Below the pieces are notes generated by a model that was not told where the DNA came from, did not search any database, and saw only the letters and a program-made list of their open reading frames with translations. Below, one piece after another: positions 19,994 through 31,640 of a stretch of 64,000 nt of DNA. A program made the position numbers and the translations under genes. The stretch lies in assembly GCA_020744425.1 (NCBI GenBank), contig JAGMUV010000016.1, positions 1,178,001-1,242,000 of the forward strand, written 5' to 3'. Every line of letters begins with the position of its first letter. The first letter of the stretch is position 1. Source of the DNA: Dactylonectria macrodidyma (taxonomy: Eukaryota > Ascomycota > Sordariomycetes > Hypocreales > Nectriaceae).

Positions 19994-20622
19994 ATGAACC
20001 TCACAATCTTCTTCATGCATGTCTTCCTTGCAACTTTGACACTAGTAAACGCGAAGAGCCCCCCCCCCCGGTAGCTTCTCCACGCACACCCTTCCTAGGC
20101 ACATCAGTGGATTGTGGAATCGAGATGAACCTACTAGCACACCGGCCGCAACATCCACTGAGGAAGCTGAGGGTACGAAAATCAGTTCCACTACTTCACA
20201 CACTTCCGCGATTGCTGTCCCGGTTCCTCATTGTTTCGCTGGTGGCAATGAACTCAACCTAAGCAAACCTATAAGGGACGATAATGCTCTCAGATTTTGC
20301 AAATCTCAACGAAGCGCCACCTTAACTAAAGACTTCCCCGGCATATTCGCAACCTATTTTCTTAGGAATACTTATTTTACCCAGCTATTCCATGTCACCT
20401 GGGTGCCAGGATGCAATGCGGCTGATATGGGCATTACTGCCGATGGAGATTGCAATTCTATCTTGCGAACACTCGGAGTTTGTAAGCTGATCGCATATCT
20501 ACTCATCTTCTTAGCTAACTACTTAAACATAGGCAGATTTGGGGGGCTATGCGGATTTTTATTGTTTGCGGTACTCAACGTGGGCGGAACAGTATCGAGC
20601 TCCAACTATGACGAACTCGTAG
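19994..20622 (+). CDS. Small secreted protein with a cysteine-patterned C-terminal domain
   Basis: The ATG at 19994 begins a clear signal peptide (MNLTIFFMHVFLATLTLVNA). An 11-C run (20059-20069) then throws the frame off by one; with ten C the reading continues through a Ser/Thr-rich linker into a domain with HCFAGGN, a Phe-Cys pair (RFCKSQ), VTWVPGCNAA and DGDCNSILRTLG. An intron at 20482-20536 (GTAAGC, branch GCTAAC, CAG) joins to GGYADFYCLRYS and a stop at 20620. Unspliced, the intron would read as a false membrane helix. The order W-x-x-GC...DGDCNSIL...GGY...CLRY is like the C-terminal module found in fungal LysM chitinases and in stand-alone secreted proteins. Mature length about 170 aa. 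Activity unknown. The one-base C-run error may be technical. Confidence 0.55.
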
Positions 20623-23300
20623 CATTTATTCGCCCATGTTTCTTTCTTTCTTTCTTTCTTTTTTTGACAGTGTAGAGAATCCCGCTACGTAGACATAATT
20701 TCCGCTACCACGACTTTCATTCACAAAATCCCATGCGACAACACCGTGCAGCATTCATCCTCCCTTGATTCATTTCCGTGGTTTATTACGCTAGCGAAAC
20801 GTGTCCTAGGTGATTCCGGCTGTTCACTGCACTCAGCAGTAAGCAACGCAAGCTGGACAAAGCTTCTAGCCCCTAAGAGTGTCCGCCAGTTGAATGTTGA
20901 ACTTGATTTCCCTGCACAGACTACCTGTCGTTCGGTCCGACAAGCAGCACATACAATGGAACAGAAGTCCAGCCAGCTGTTACAAGACATAGTAGCATAG
21001 GGGCTATAGTGCATGATAACTGCTGTAAGATCGGTGGTTCCACCCTTTCTCACAGTTTTGGCACTGTAGCCTCTGGGTAGGTATACCGGTAGCACATGCG
21101 TTTCGTTACGAACTGTTTGATCATGTTACAGGGCTGTGGTGTGGATGACTCAGGACAAACTGCAACACGACAAGTTTCATCGTTGTGCTGTACTGACCGA
21201 TGCAGTCTGCTACGGGTGCGAGATGGACATCTTTCGAGCCGTCATGGGGCCTCCCAAACCAGAATTACAAGTAGTCTAGTCACTGTGGAATTTATTTGAA
21301 CGTATGTTCCGCCCCACTAAGTAGCTGACGCTGTACAACAACAACAACAACAAAAACAACAACATGACGAATGTTCGCGTACTGTACATATACATTTGCA
21401 TGTAATGCTCGTAGAGTTCAGGGTAGTATTTATTGCAAATGATCATGAGAGTCGACCAGTTTCTGTAACCCATTCCTTCAGGAACATAAGATGGGAAAGA
21501 AAGAATGGAAAGTAGGAAGGCACAAAGAACGAAGAAGAAAACACATTGCTCTTCCCTATGCAGTGCCACAGCACAAATGCCCTTTAGCCATCAGCGAGTC
21601 CTCTGTCGATATTGTATTACGTCCACCCCAAAACGACCCCGTTCAACTCGCACCGCGCCGCAGTCAGATCATGCTTCACTCAAACTCCACCCATTGGGTT
21701 TGCTGCGAAGTAAGCATGCCCGTACGATTAGTGAATATGCGCTGATGTGTCAACAATGAGGTAGTGTTGGTCATTGCTGGAAGCCACTATAAGCCTGTGT
21801 AGAAATGCAAGATGTCCGCATTTACGGTGCGAGCAATGCACCAGGACTGATTGCGAGCGTCGGCCAAGCTATCACTGGTTCCCGTTAGGAGTCGGGCTAA
21901 GAGACCAAGAGAACATGTCAGACAGTTCTTTGGAGCCCAACGATGACCTTGAGAAATCCGTGAGCATTATCGTGTCTGACGATGGGGCTTTGTCGAATGT
22001 GTCAACTGGCGACTGGAAGGGCAGCTCATGACTTGCGACTGGCCGCTAGAGCCGGTTTACGGACACCGCAACGGACCTTTCTTATGCTGAAACAGTGTGG
22101 TCAATGGCGAGAACGGATAGCGCAGGATATATTCAAGTAGCTTACAGAGCAAGCAGACGTGGATGTCGCATACAGATGTGCACTTCGACTCCCAGACCAA
22201 CACCCTCGGGGTTGGAGCCTACCCGGCGCATGCTGTTGCTATGCAGTATGCCATACAGCGAAGGGAATGAGGGCGCATTGAAGGTGGATATTCTGGTAGA
22301 CCTTGGGGTAGGCATGCACACGTCGAGATACATGCCCATTTGGGGGGGCTGGCCCACATAGATGTTCCTACAACGCTACGTAGATCGCACACCGGGGGAT
22401 GCAGATCTGTAGCTCGTCGCGCGAAGAGTGCGACAGTCGAACCTTGTCCCACGGCCTCGAGGGGTCCCAGTGGAGCAAGTCGATGAAGGAACCAGATCGA
22501 ACTGAGCGACAAGTCACAGTACAGAGTACAGTATTCCGACACTCATCGGCGAACCCTATAAAGTGGATAAGACGAATCTACATTGTCATTGTCGCGACCT
22601 GTCGTGTTTGTGTCCCGATCGGAGTGTGGGGAGAGGCCCACAACGACGACTTGGGTTTTCTACATACTGTAAGTTATCACACAAATGGTTACAACATGTT
22701 TCGGCCGCATCCATCATTACGTCAGAGATGTAGCGCGAACGGTACACGGACAAGATCTCAGAAGACATCCCCTGTATGGCATTCGAAACCTTAAAGATGG
22801 AACTCGCCATGCTCTGTACACACACACACACAATTTATTTCGCCTAGTGGCTTATAACCAATAGGGCACTAGTTGCTATTGTACATTTCCGTTTCCCAAG
22901 CTTTGTCATGATCTCGTAATAGCCCATATAGCGTCCAATTTCTGCTTTTGCTTCTTCCTTTTCAATCTTTCCGCGGGTCTCGTGGGGTTTGTATTACTAG
23001 CAAGCGAACTTGAAGGCCATTCTCCAAGTGTTCAGAGTCCTATCTACGGCGGCTGAAGCGGTGCCTGCTGTCCATGGCACGAGGTGTTTAATGGATGTAG
23101 GGTAGGTTAGTAAGAAAGTAAGTGGGGTTTTGCAATCTGGTTCCAGCGTTGCGTATTGTCAAAGCGACCTGTGGCTATCGCAAATCGTATAGCCGCACGG
23201 ACTGCGTCCATATTTGGCGTCCATTTTGCATCGTCTGATGGTGATTTCCCTCCTAGGAAGAACGAGATATTTCCTCTTTGTGTCTCGGTGCACTGCAGTT
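20623..23300. other. No supported gene in about 2.7 kb
   Basis: Contents noticed: a TTTC/TTTCTTT run at 20638-20665, a CAA/CAACAA stretch at 21338-21363, CA dinucleotides near 22820 and an ATCGATATCG palindromic run near 23335-23370. Many frames of 60-130 codons are present, without domains. One short repeat copy lies at 22396-22490. Confidence 0.35.
22396..22490 (+). repeat. Short dispersed repeat shared with 46169-46280
   Basis: GGATGCAGATCTGTA, AGTCGAACCTTGTCCCA and CCTCGAGG.GGTCCCAG occur in the same order at both sites. Non-coding. The 46-kb copy is joined to the minisatellite-bearing repeat, this one is alone. Confidence 0.55.
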
Positions 23301-23367
23301 GCTCGTCAACAGTGCCACGCTTCGATATCGCTTGTCGATATCGATATCGTATCGTATCGTATCGGCC

Positions 23368-23817
23368 TTATCGATGGCCACCCTGCCCCAGCGAAGATAG
23401 CAGAGTGAGATCGTCTGCCGCCGCCAACGCTTCCTCTACATACTCGCTGTAGTCCAACGAAAGCTGCGCAGTCGCTGGCACATGCTTCCTCAGAGTGCTC
23501 CCCGGTCTCTTTGCGGCCCAATACTCCACGATCTTGCCGAGACAGTCCTTCCGAGATAGCGCATCGCTGTTTGGATAAGCGTTCATCAGCGACGTTCTCG
23601 AGGCGTTGAGCACGCCGAAGTGTGGGCTCAGCCCGTAACCACTACAGAATTGGAAGGTCGCGGGTGCCTGTGCCGGGATCTTTGCGACATCGTCGACAAA
23701 GATGACACGGGGCACATGGCTTCTGACGCACGATTCGACGTGTTCGTTCAGCCAAGAATTGTGCCCGTCCACGAACACGGACATGTCTAGAGAGTCTTCC
23801 ATTTTATAATCGTCCAT
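23368..23817 (-). pseudogene. N-terminal part of a tubulin-tyrosine-ligase-family protein
   Basis: 149-aa frame from the ATG at 23817. The middle and end match the conserved N-terminal region of fungal TTL-domain proteins: a hydrophobic strand, then TSLMNAYPNSDALSRKDCLG, W-x-x-K-x-P-x-S (WAAKRPGSTLRKH) and DYSEYVEEAL. In complete proteins this is followed by the ATP-grasp core beginning W-x-L-K-P-G-x-x-x-R-G; nothing like it is found downstream, where the sequence runs into an ATCG-rich run and unrelated frames. So the gene is either cut short or only its first domain was copied. An exon further upstream (peptide MTVILTEMDQMHCVN, from 24004, with a GTCAGT donor) might precede it. Without the core it could not ligate tyrosine to tubulin. 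Confidence 0.5.
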
Positions 23818-24004
23818 TGTTCAGTCGGTGCTGGCAGGCGCGATGACGAGCAAAGAAGTACCGACAAGGACAAGGATCATCTTTATATCGTGTGGACGAT
23901 TTTTCTACGATGACTGACCTGAACGTGATTCCTGGAGGTTCTTCCGGTAGCAGCAGAGTGTTGACGCAATGCATCTGGTCCATTTCGGTCAAAATGACAG
24001 TCAT

Positions 24005-24889
24005 ATAACTATTACTAACCCTGGAGCTTCAACGCACGTCAGTACTACACCGCGTCCGCGTCCACGTCCACCCAGTCAACGTGCCTGGTGCCAAGCCATG
24101 AACATCCAATTGACTCCCTCCGCTGAGGACTTTTCCCTCATACGCGCTCTTACTCGACGGAAAATAAAAAGTCTTGCCGTAAGGACTGTTCACTCTTCTT
24201 CCGTCTTCCTCGATCGGCATCTGCGACCGCGACGCAGATTTCCCTCCTCCACAACCAAAAACACACGTACGCACATGCATATCTGACCATTCCCAGAGAC
24301 AGGGCGACGCGGTGCTGTTTTTGGTCAGGCAACGGGGAGAAAGAAGGCAGATTTCTGGAAGACGGGCTGCAAATTCAGGCATGATAGCGAGCGAGCTGGT
24401 CAATTGACCGCAGCGGCAGCAGGCTCAACGCGCAAACGGCCGAAAAAATAAACCGCACACGAAATCCACCATTCACGACTAAATATCCGGATGAGGGTGC
24501 AATGTTTTATTTCACGCGCTCGACACGGTAGTCACTTTGTACTGTATAGTTTGCCTACGACAACTCAAACTGTCGTATGAAAGTGCCTGCACCTGTCTAC
24601 CTGCGCGGGCAGACTGCAATCTATTCCGAGCGCCGAGACAAGTTTGTGTCGTGCTTAGAGGGGGAGGGGGTGGGGTTACATTTGCATCTCGCAAGAGACG
24701 TTTGTCTTTTGCGTAACACTCTGTTTTGGCTTAAGCGAGGTCGTCTCCGCCTGAGGTTACTTGTGTCGCACATGACTTGATCATTATCAACCCTGAGGGT
24801 ATTCTGTCTCCGACTATGGACTGCCCACTTCGAGTTGTTGACCCAGATTTTTGATTGGTCGGTCGCGACCTGTGGAGAAAGTACGAAAT
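24005..24889. other. No supported gene
   Basis: Short frames only. A GTCCGCGTCCACGTCCACC-like tandem of CGTCCA units occurs near 24053-24072. The interval forms the left border of the first repeat island. Confidence 0.3.
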
Positions 24890-25027
24890 CATTGGAGAAA
24901 CTTTACCCTATACCTGTACCACATACCTTTTCCGGCCGAGCGCGACAGTGACACTCGGTTCTTCTGGTGTGTGTTCGCGACCATTTTCCAGCCTAGCCGT
25001 TCGCGGAATCTACTTGGCTCATAGCAA

Positions 25028-25653
25028 ATAATCCGTGTCTGCGCAGTTACTGCGGTGTCATGAGCTTGATTCACAAAGGTGAACAATCGCCAGCCACGGG
25101 AGTTCGGATTGTTGAGACGGTACGACTAAATGGTCCGATCTGCCAATGATTGGAAAAGATTACTTGTGCTTATGCCAGCATAGCTGTGTTGGGATTGGTT
25201 GACAGATCCGTGAAATCCATGAGATCTGTTCGCAGTCCATGCAAGCTCGGCGTTGTCGTTGTTGAATATAGGTCTCAACAGTCTTCTGGGGTGTAACCCA
25301 TTTTTATTTTGACAGTCGTTTCCGATCATGTATGCGACTTTGATCGTCGCTCAGGGCAGGGGCGTGGTGAGTGAGCAATCGTCGCACATGCATCTTGAAT
25401 GAATGTCCTGCCGTAGTGCCTGCCGGGTTCGACGCTTTGCCACATGCGTGCGCGCGGGCGGTTCATTTGCTGCGTACAGACGGAACAAGTTGGGGGGTTG
25501 TACGCTCAGCAGCTTGTGCACCTTACTCTTTCCAACAAGACAGAGTCTCCTGGCAAGGCTCGTGAGGGCGACTGTGAGTCACAGCAAGTCAGAAAGAACT
25601 CACCCGTACGCGGATCAGATGTCAGGAGTGGGTAATGTCTCCTGCTCGAGGAC
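25028..25653 (+). repeat. Inverted dispersed repeat, left arm (partner 56342-56875)
   Basis: Matches the opposite strand of 56342-56875 over its full length. Landmarks are TAATCCGTGTCTGCGCAG at the start, GACTAAATGGTCCGATCTGC, TGGTTGACAGATCC, GCGGTTCATTTGCTGCGTAC and CTGCTCGAGGACTCAGG at the end. This copy has about 90 extra bases (25240-25330) absent from the partner. Parts also recur at 30090-30290, 60950-61140 and 58740-59100. Non-coding. Confidence 0.8.
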
Positions 25654-26440
25654 TCAGGTTTCAATAGGTGACGTATGTGCTCTGAGATGTGTAACCATGC
25701 ACAGTATCAACAAGCGTAGACGGCTTCGGGGAGACTAGTGCTTCTCCTTGACTCATGCCATTGTGGACACTCAAAATCCTTTGAACGATGTTTGAGATAG
25801 CACGACGGAACACATGGACGACATGTTTGTGCCGTCCTACGCCTTGTCGGTGGCAGAAGCGGCGATTAGGCGATTGCAACGGACGGATCGCGGCGCGACC
25901 TCGCGAAAAGCTTGTCAAACGACTTGTCCCACTGTTGTCTGTCCACTAAAGTGCGACAAAATGTAGCTCTCTGAGAGCCCCAAAAATGGCTACCTACTTG
26001 TCTGGTGCGGGGTGGCATGTGAATGAAGGGTCCAGTTTAGACTTTTGACATGTCTCGAGCTTTATCGTGTGTTTGGTGTGTTTGATGTGTTTGGTGTGTT
26101 TGGTGTGTTTGGTGTGTTTGGTGTGTTTGGTTTGGTCATCGTCCGTCGTCGTGGAGGAAGACGGCGCGAGGGCGGTCAACTGACGACCTTACCCTACACC
26201 ACACACCCTTTCCGCTCAAGAAAGTATCCGCCAGATAAGACTGGCCCCGCCTACCCTAGAGCGGGACTCAACTACCCTATAGCCAGCTTAGCACGTGTTT
26301 TTACGCCTATGGCGGTTGGCGAGACCTTGAGCCCGTAACACGTTAAATATACAACTACTACTACTACTAAGGAAGCATCCGCCACCTAACGATCAGCTTG
26401 ACATTGACGCTCAAATGGCTTCGTGTTTGTGGCTTTTTTT
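25654..26440 (+). repeat. Dispersed repeat copy related to 8600-9205
   Basis: Carries the landmarks GGCTTCGGGGAGACTAGTGC, CATTGTGGACACTCAAAATC, CGCGAAAAGCTTGTCA and, at the end, GGAAGCATCCGCCACCTAA. It contains a 9-bp TTTGGTGTG tandem at about 26062-26130, where the other copies have only one or two units, and a CTA microsatellite near 26357. Non-coding. Confidence 0.65.
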
Positions 26441-26479
26441 TTTCCTGTCTTTTTTTCTTTTTTTCCATGCCCTAATCCT

Positions 26480-27110
26480 TGCCCAAAATCCATACACAAA
26501 ATCCGTACCGACTTCGGCTCGACCACCTTCGCTCTTTGTTTTCCCTCGCACACCAGATAAATTTTGACTTTAGGTTAGGAGAAATATGTCGTACAGTATC
26601 GTACCATCCCGTTACCCCCGCGCTTTTTGATCGACACGGTGATAGCATGCCCTATCCCCTATCAGTGTAGACGTCCTACTCCATTCGGCCTGGGCTGGTA
26701 GCTGAGGTCATGTTAGTCTGACCGTGTTGAGATTGGTTGACAGATCTGTCAGATCTGTCAGATGCTTCGCAGTCTCCGCGTTTGGCATTTTGTGCCGATG
26801 TACCGCATTTCGACCTAACACGGCCCTGGTAAATCACGGTCGTCTCCATCTCGTGTCACTCACGACACTCGATAAGCAGGCTACAGATCCATTCCACCCT
26901 AGCACCTTGCAAAAGGTCTCCAAACGGATGACTCACATCATCAAGGTCGCATGCATGATCGAAAAACGACAAGCACGAGCTTGTGCGGCCAGTCGTTTGA
27001 CACTGGGAGTGGAGTGGAGACTGATACTGGACGCGTAGCGACAAATGACGTGTGTGTCCGAACAAGGTCGCTACACATGGATGGATGGAGCGCACATTGC
27101 ACCTGGACTT
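26480..27110 (+). repeat. Dispersed repeat shared with 62380-62990
   Basis: Both segments run in the same order through a CGCTCTTTGTTTTCCCTCGC-like start, GAGATTGGTTGACAGATCTG, CCGCATTTCGACCTA, ACTCGCGACACTCGAT and GTAGCGACAAATGACGT. Non-coding, with many frame breaks on both strands. Confidence 0.65.
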
Positions 27111-27124
27111 GCCCCACTGTTGAC

Positions 27125-28720
27125 TCACTAAAGTGCGATAAAATGTACAGTAGTTTCCTGAGAGCCTGAAACGGTCATCTATGAGAGGTGTGGGGTCTAT
27201 GGGTGCATCTGAATCAAGGGTCCGGTTTAGACTTTGAACAGACATGTCTTGAGTTTTCATGTCTTGAATTTCAAACGCACTTGATCGGGAGCGGATCCGT
27301 CAGGTTGTCGCTGTATGTAGGGCGAAGTTTGGGAAACGAACGCCTAGCGGAGCTGGAGAGAAGTAGCCCTGCTGGCAGAAGCTCGACGAGACGGAGATGA
27401 CGGAGGGGTTTGACAGCCGGACGCAGAGGCGACGAGCCAAAGTGACTACTGAGAGACTGAAGCCAACGATGACAGAGCAAATGGTGACGGAGCGATTCTT
27501 TTCTTTCTCTTCCACGGCAGCCGCCATCCAGGCAGGACACGCGATGGCCTGGCACATAGAGCGATTCATCAAAGGGCATGGACGCCACTTGAGTGACAAA
27601 TATGTCGATCACTAAGCTCCTCGGTTGCATGGGGCGCTGGCCTAGCATTGCTGTCAGGCCCCTTCCGGGTGCCCTGTTTTTCTTGGCCCGTTTGCTCGCT
27701 TACACACACGCTGAAGGCAAAGAATATGCGCAGAAATACTAGACGAAGAATGTGTAGGACATTGCGGGACCTTGCAGTATAGTACGAGACGTGACAAGAC
27801 CCTCCCAGACACGCGACAAGACACGACAAGACACGACAAGACATGACAAGACACGACAAGACACGACAAGACACGACAAGACGCTACAATACACGACAAG
27901 ACACGACAAGACACTCACAACTTGAGCAACCAAAGAACGGGCATTTTGCCTGTCCCCCGCTCGGCTAGCTTGCCAAAGCCTGCTTCGTTCGTTCTCGCGT
28001 AGGACAAAAGAATAAAGTTCCGGCCCAGACGATGACCTATCCTCTTTAGCACCGTGCTGCACAATGACCCATACGTGCGTGATTGCCTGCGGTCTTTGGC
28101 GAGCTGATCTCGAACACATTCGTAAGTAGGGTCTTGTCGTGTCTTGTAGTGTCTTGTAGTGTCTTGTAGTGTCTTGTCATGTCTTGTAGTGTCTTGTCGT
28201 GTCTTGTAGTGTCTTGTGTCTTGTCGTATCTTGTCGTGTCTTGTCGTGTCTTTTCGTGTCTTCGAGTTACCGGAAGAAGCGGACATTGATTCTGTCCGGC
28301 GCTTGGGCGGGCCGCAGGAACCCAATTAAGGACTGTTACGCGAGTGCAGCCAGGGCCGCGTCTGCTCCAAGCAGTTCGCCTGGCCTGGCACCTGGGTGCA
28401 TGTGACAAGAGCGTCCAGAGAGCTTAGGTAGGGGATCGAAAGGCTTGGATCGAGCCCATCATTCGGCTCATCGCTCTGAACTTTTGTCGTGGCAGCTGGC
28501 GTCGTGCTCAGCTCCAAGGCTTCTCCTTTTCCATCCCCAACTAGCACCTTTGTGTTTTCGACAAGAGAATGTCTCCTTGTCAGGTCCGTGACGATTGTGA
28601 GTCACAAAGAACTGCCCCGTGAGCGGATCAGAATGTCAGGAGCGGGTAAGGTATGTGAGTACGTATGTATTTTGAAACGAGTATGCACAGTATCTGCAAG
28701 TGCAGACGCCTTCTGACCTT
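27125..28720 (+). repeat. Complex repeat unit 1 with opposed 10-bp satellite arrays
   Basis: An array of ACACGACAAG units (about 27811-27914) and an array of its complement, GTCTTGTCGT/GTCTTGTAGT (28130-28262), face each other across a 215-bp spacer. The spacer (ACTCACAACTTG... to ...ATTCGTAAGTAGGG) and the outer flanks recur at 57815-58640 and, in part, 63180-64000. The arms could pair as a long hairpin in DNA or RNA. No protein is encoded: long frames here are just the array read in phase. Confidence 0.8.
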
Positions 28721-29129
28721 GATGTCGCTGCTCCTCACTTTCGACAGTGTACGTTTTGCGAGGAGCTGAAGTGGGATGCCCCAGTTCGCCACCTATACAC
28801 TGTTTGTCGAGCGTCGTGAATGATACGTACGATATGGATACAGTCGCGATCTGCGAGAGTCTTTCCAGACAGCAGACTGTACGACAGAGCTCGCTGTTGT
28901 GCCAAGAGCAGTTGTACAGTAACGCGAGACACAGGTGTCTGGCCGTCGTTCTTGCTTCTTTTGATCAGCCTTGGCAGCACTCCTGGCACTCCTGGCATCC
29001 CCCCACGCGAGGCCTGCCGCTCGACCTCAGTATCCGAACCTGGACTGGTCTGAGCCAATCTGTTAGAATCCGTTCGGCGGCCGACAGCATAGTATGACGG
29101 CCAGGAGGGTGGCGACTGAGGCCGCGAAA

Positions 29130-30985
29130 CGAGCGTGCGCCTAGAATAGATTGGCCCTCACCCTCTACGGATCCCCGAGCCGCTTGTCAACTGTGGACAG
29201 GAAGACCCCGTCGCTGTCTTCGACACCGGGAGTGCAGTGGAGACTGATACTGGATGCGTAGCGACAAATGACGTCTGTGTCTGAACAAGCTCGCTACGCA
29301 TGGATGGAGGGGTGGATGGATGAACCCTCGAGGTCGATCCGTTCGGACGACGCGTAAGACGATGCGATGGAGCGCGCATTCTTGGAGAGCCTGAAAAAGG
29401 TCATCTACTTGTGTGGTGCGGGATCTAGGGGTGCATGTGAATCAAGGGTCCGGCTTAGACTTTTGGATATGTCTTGAGAGTTTAGTCATGTGTTGTGTGT
29501 CGTTTGACGTGTGTTTGTCGAGCGCGTCGTGTGTCGCCTCCAGCCTTGTCGTTGTTGCTTGGTCCATGAAAGGGAATTGTGAGGGCGAACAGTGTTCTAC
29601 GCTGCGCAGACAGACAGATCGACAGACTAGCTTGAGCCAAGATGGCGAAAGCTTGATAGCACCGGACATTGTGGAGGAGGTGGACCGGGACACTGAGGAG
29701 CAGGTCGTAGCGACGGAAGGGAGAGAAGTGAGGGGTAGGGGGTAGGGGTTGAGGGGTATGGCGAAGCTTGAGCAACAAACGCCCAGTGATGTCCGAAGGA
29801 GAGCAGTGACACTCTTGCCAGAAGCTCGACGAGACGGAGATGACAGAGGGGGTTGACAAACAAACGCGGAGGTCATTTACCAAGTTTGAAGCGGATGTGT
29901 GCAGACAATGTGGGTAATGGCACCCGTTCATACACCCACCACGAGGAAGGTGTAGGGCATTGCGGGACCCTACAAGACGAGACAAACCTTTTCAGACATT
30001 CGAAGACATTCGAGGACACTACAGGACACTCCAAGACCGTCCTGTGAGTGTTGACTTGATAAAAATCTGCGAGATCTGCTTCGTGGTCTCTGCAAGCTCG
30101 GCATTGTCGTTTCCGATCATGCATGCGACCTTGATCGTCGCTCAGGGCAGGGGCGTGGTGAGTGAGCAATCGTCGCACATGCATCTTGAATGAATGTCCT
30201 GCCGTAGTGTCTGCCGGGTTCGACGCTTTGCCACATGCGTGCGCCTGGGCGGTTCATTTGCTGCGTACAGACGGAACAAGTTGGGGGGGCTTTACAACTC
30301 TTGAATCACCGACATGGATGTGACAGGGATGGAGGCCAACATGCATGCTTCTGCCCTGGTTCAGTTTGTCGACCAACGCGCCCACCTGGGGTGGGGTTAT
30401 CCTCGTATAGTGCAAACAAATGCATAGCTCTAGAAAAATAAGCTAGCTAGGTATTGGATAGCAAACATGCAGCATGATGTTGACCGCCCGAGATGGTGAG
30501 GTTGCCTTCGAAGATATTGCGCCAAGGGGAACACCAAAAATATGGCACCGCTGGCGATACCGTTCTGGAGAGCAAGGGCGAAGCATCTGTCTATATTCCT
30601 TCCCTAGATGACCCGAATCCGACTGGTCTCCTTTCCGACTGTACGAGGGTATTCCAAGATGCTCTTCAAGCTCCTGTGCCCGCTGTTCAAGGGTAGCCTG
30701 ATCTGATGAATGGATAATAATTGAATGCCAATGGCTGAAGAAGGCCTGCCATTTCCCCTGCTATCTTAGGTCGTTGTTGGCCCCCATTGATGTTTGCTTG
30801 TTTGCTCACTTCCAATAATGCGGAGTCTGCCGTACGATCTGTATCAGGCTTAATAATGCTATTGCGCCACCAAACTGGCAAACCAAAGTGGAGCATTGAA
30901 ACCATAGCATGGGGTGTGTCCGCCCGGGCGAATAACCTACCTACCTATAAAGCACGCTCCATATGTTGAGTGTGGCACTTGTGAA
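29130..30985 (+). repeat. 1.9-kb segmental duplication, copy A (partner 59881-61829)
   Basis: Collinear with 59881-61829 and nearly identical over the last 650 bases (about 30300-30960 against 61150-61800). Internal landmarks: AGGAAGACCCCGTCGCTGTC, GAAGCTCGACGAGACGGAG, GTTGACAAACAAACGCGGAG and CATGATGTTGACCGCCCGAG. Differences are small indels and copy number of a 10-bp ACTACAGGAC unit (about two here, six in the partner). The minus strand from 30905 to 30687 holds an uninterrupted 72-codon frame found in both copies, with no known domain. Confidence 0.85.
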
Positions 30986-31640
30986 TGAATGGTATTACCG
31001 TCTCCTCAACACAACAGAGAGAAGCGCTATACCCCATTCTCATATTTTTTTTTCACTCATTTCGCTTCACACCATGGGCGCATCGACAACTAGCGCCTTG
31101 ACATTCCGACCTCAGGTTGTTAAGCTCTCCTCAAAGGACCCTCGGACATGGCTGGCTAGGGAGCGTCGGCTACTAAAATGCGACCAATGTAGTAGATGTC
31201 CGTATACCAAACAGAGACCACGCCGACCGTTCAGAGACATAATATGGAGCAGCTTATTGGATGCATCAGACGCTTCAGAAATTATGTCGGAGGATGAATT
31301 AAATACAGATTCTACAGTGTCAGAATGATATGATATGTACCCTGCCGTTGAGGATGGCTAGACTCAGGGAAATGCCATCTGTGATAGATGGCGATCAATT
31401 CATGTCAAAACCCTTAGCAGCTTGTGCACCTTACTCTTTCCAACAAGACAGAGTCTCCTGGCAAGGCTTGTGAGGGCGGACCAGATGTCAGGAGTCGGTA
31501 ATGTCTCCTGCTCGAGGACTCAGGTTTGACTAGGTGACGGAGGTAGACGGCTCCTGCGACACTAGAGCGTCTCATTGGCTCATGCCATTGTGGGCTCTCA
31601 AAATCCTTTGAACGATATTTGAGATGGCACGACGGAACAC
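30986..31640 (+). repeat. 650-bp segment present only in duplication copy A
   Basis: Sequences flanking this stretch are joined directly in copy B at about 61830. The segment is partly a further copy of the 25506-25660 repeat (31411-31560). The rest (30990-31410) is single-copy here and encodes a short plus-strand frame with KCDQCSRCPY and an acidic tail ending at 31328. It could be an insertion in A or a deletion in B. Confidence 0.6.

Noticed and set aside
22095..22794. Plus and minus frames at 22.1-22.8 kb as genes
   Set aside because: No domain, start context or splice consistency, and part of the region is a dispersed repeat copy.
25420..25460. tRNA B-box-like GGTTCGACG in the repeat family
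   Set aside because: No cloverleaf or A box could be placed around it at any of its copies (25426, 30213, 61069).
27811..28262. CRISPR-like array
   Set aside because: Units are 10 bp with no spacers, and the host is a fungus.
27569..28408. Long frames of repeating Ser-Cys-Arg-Val-Leu or Lys-Thr-Arg-Gln-Asp
   Set aside because: Produced by the 10-bp satellite arrays, in both orientations; not protein-coding.
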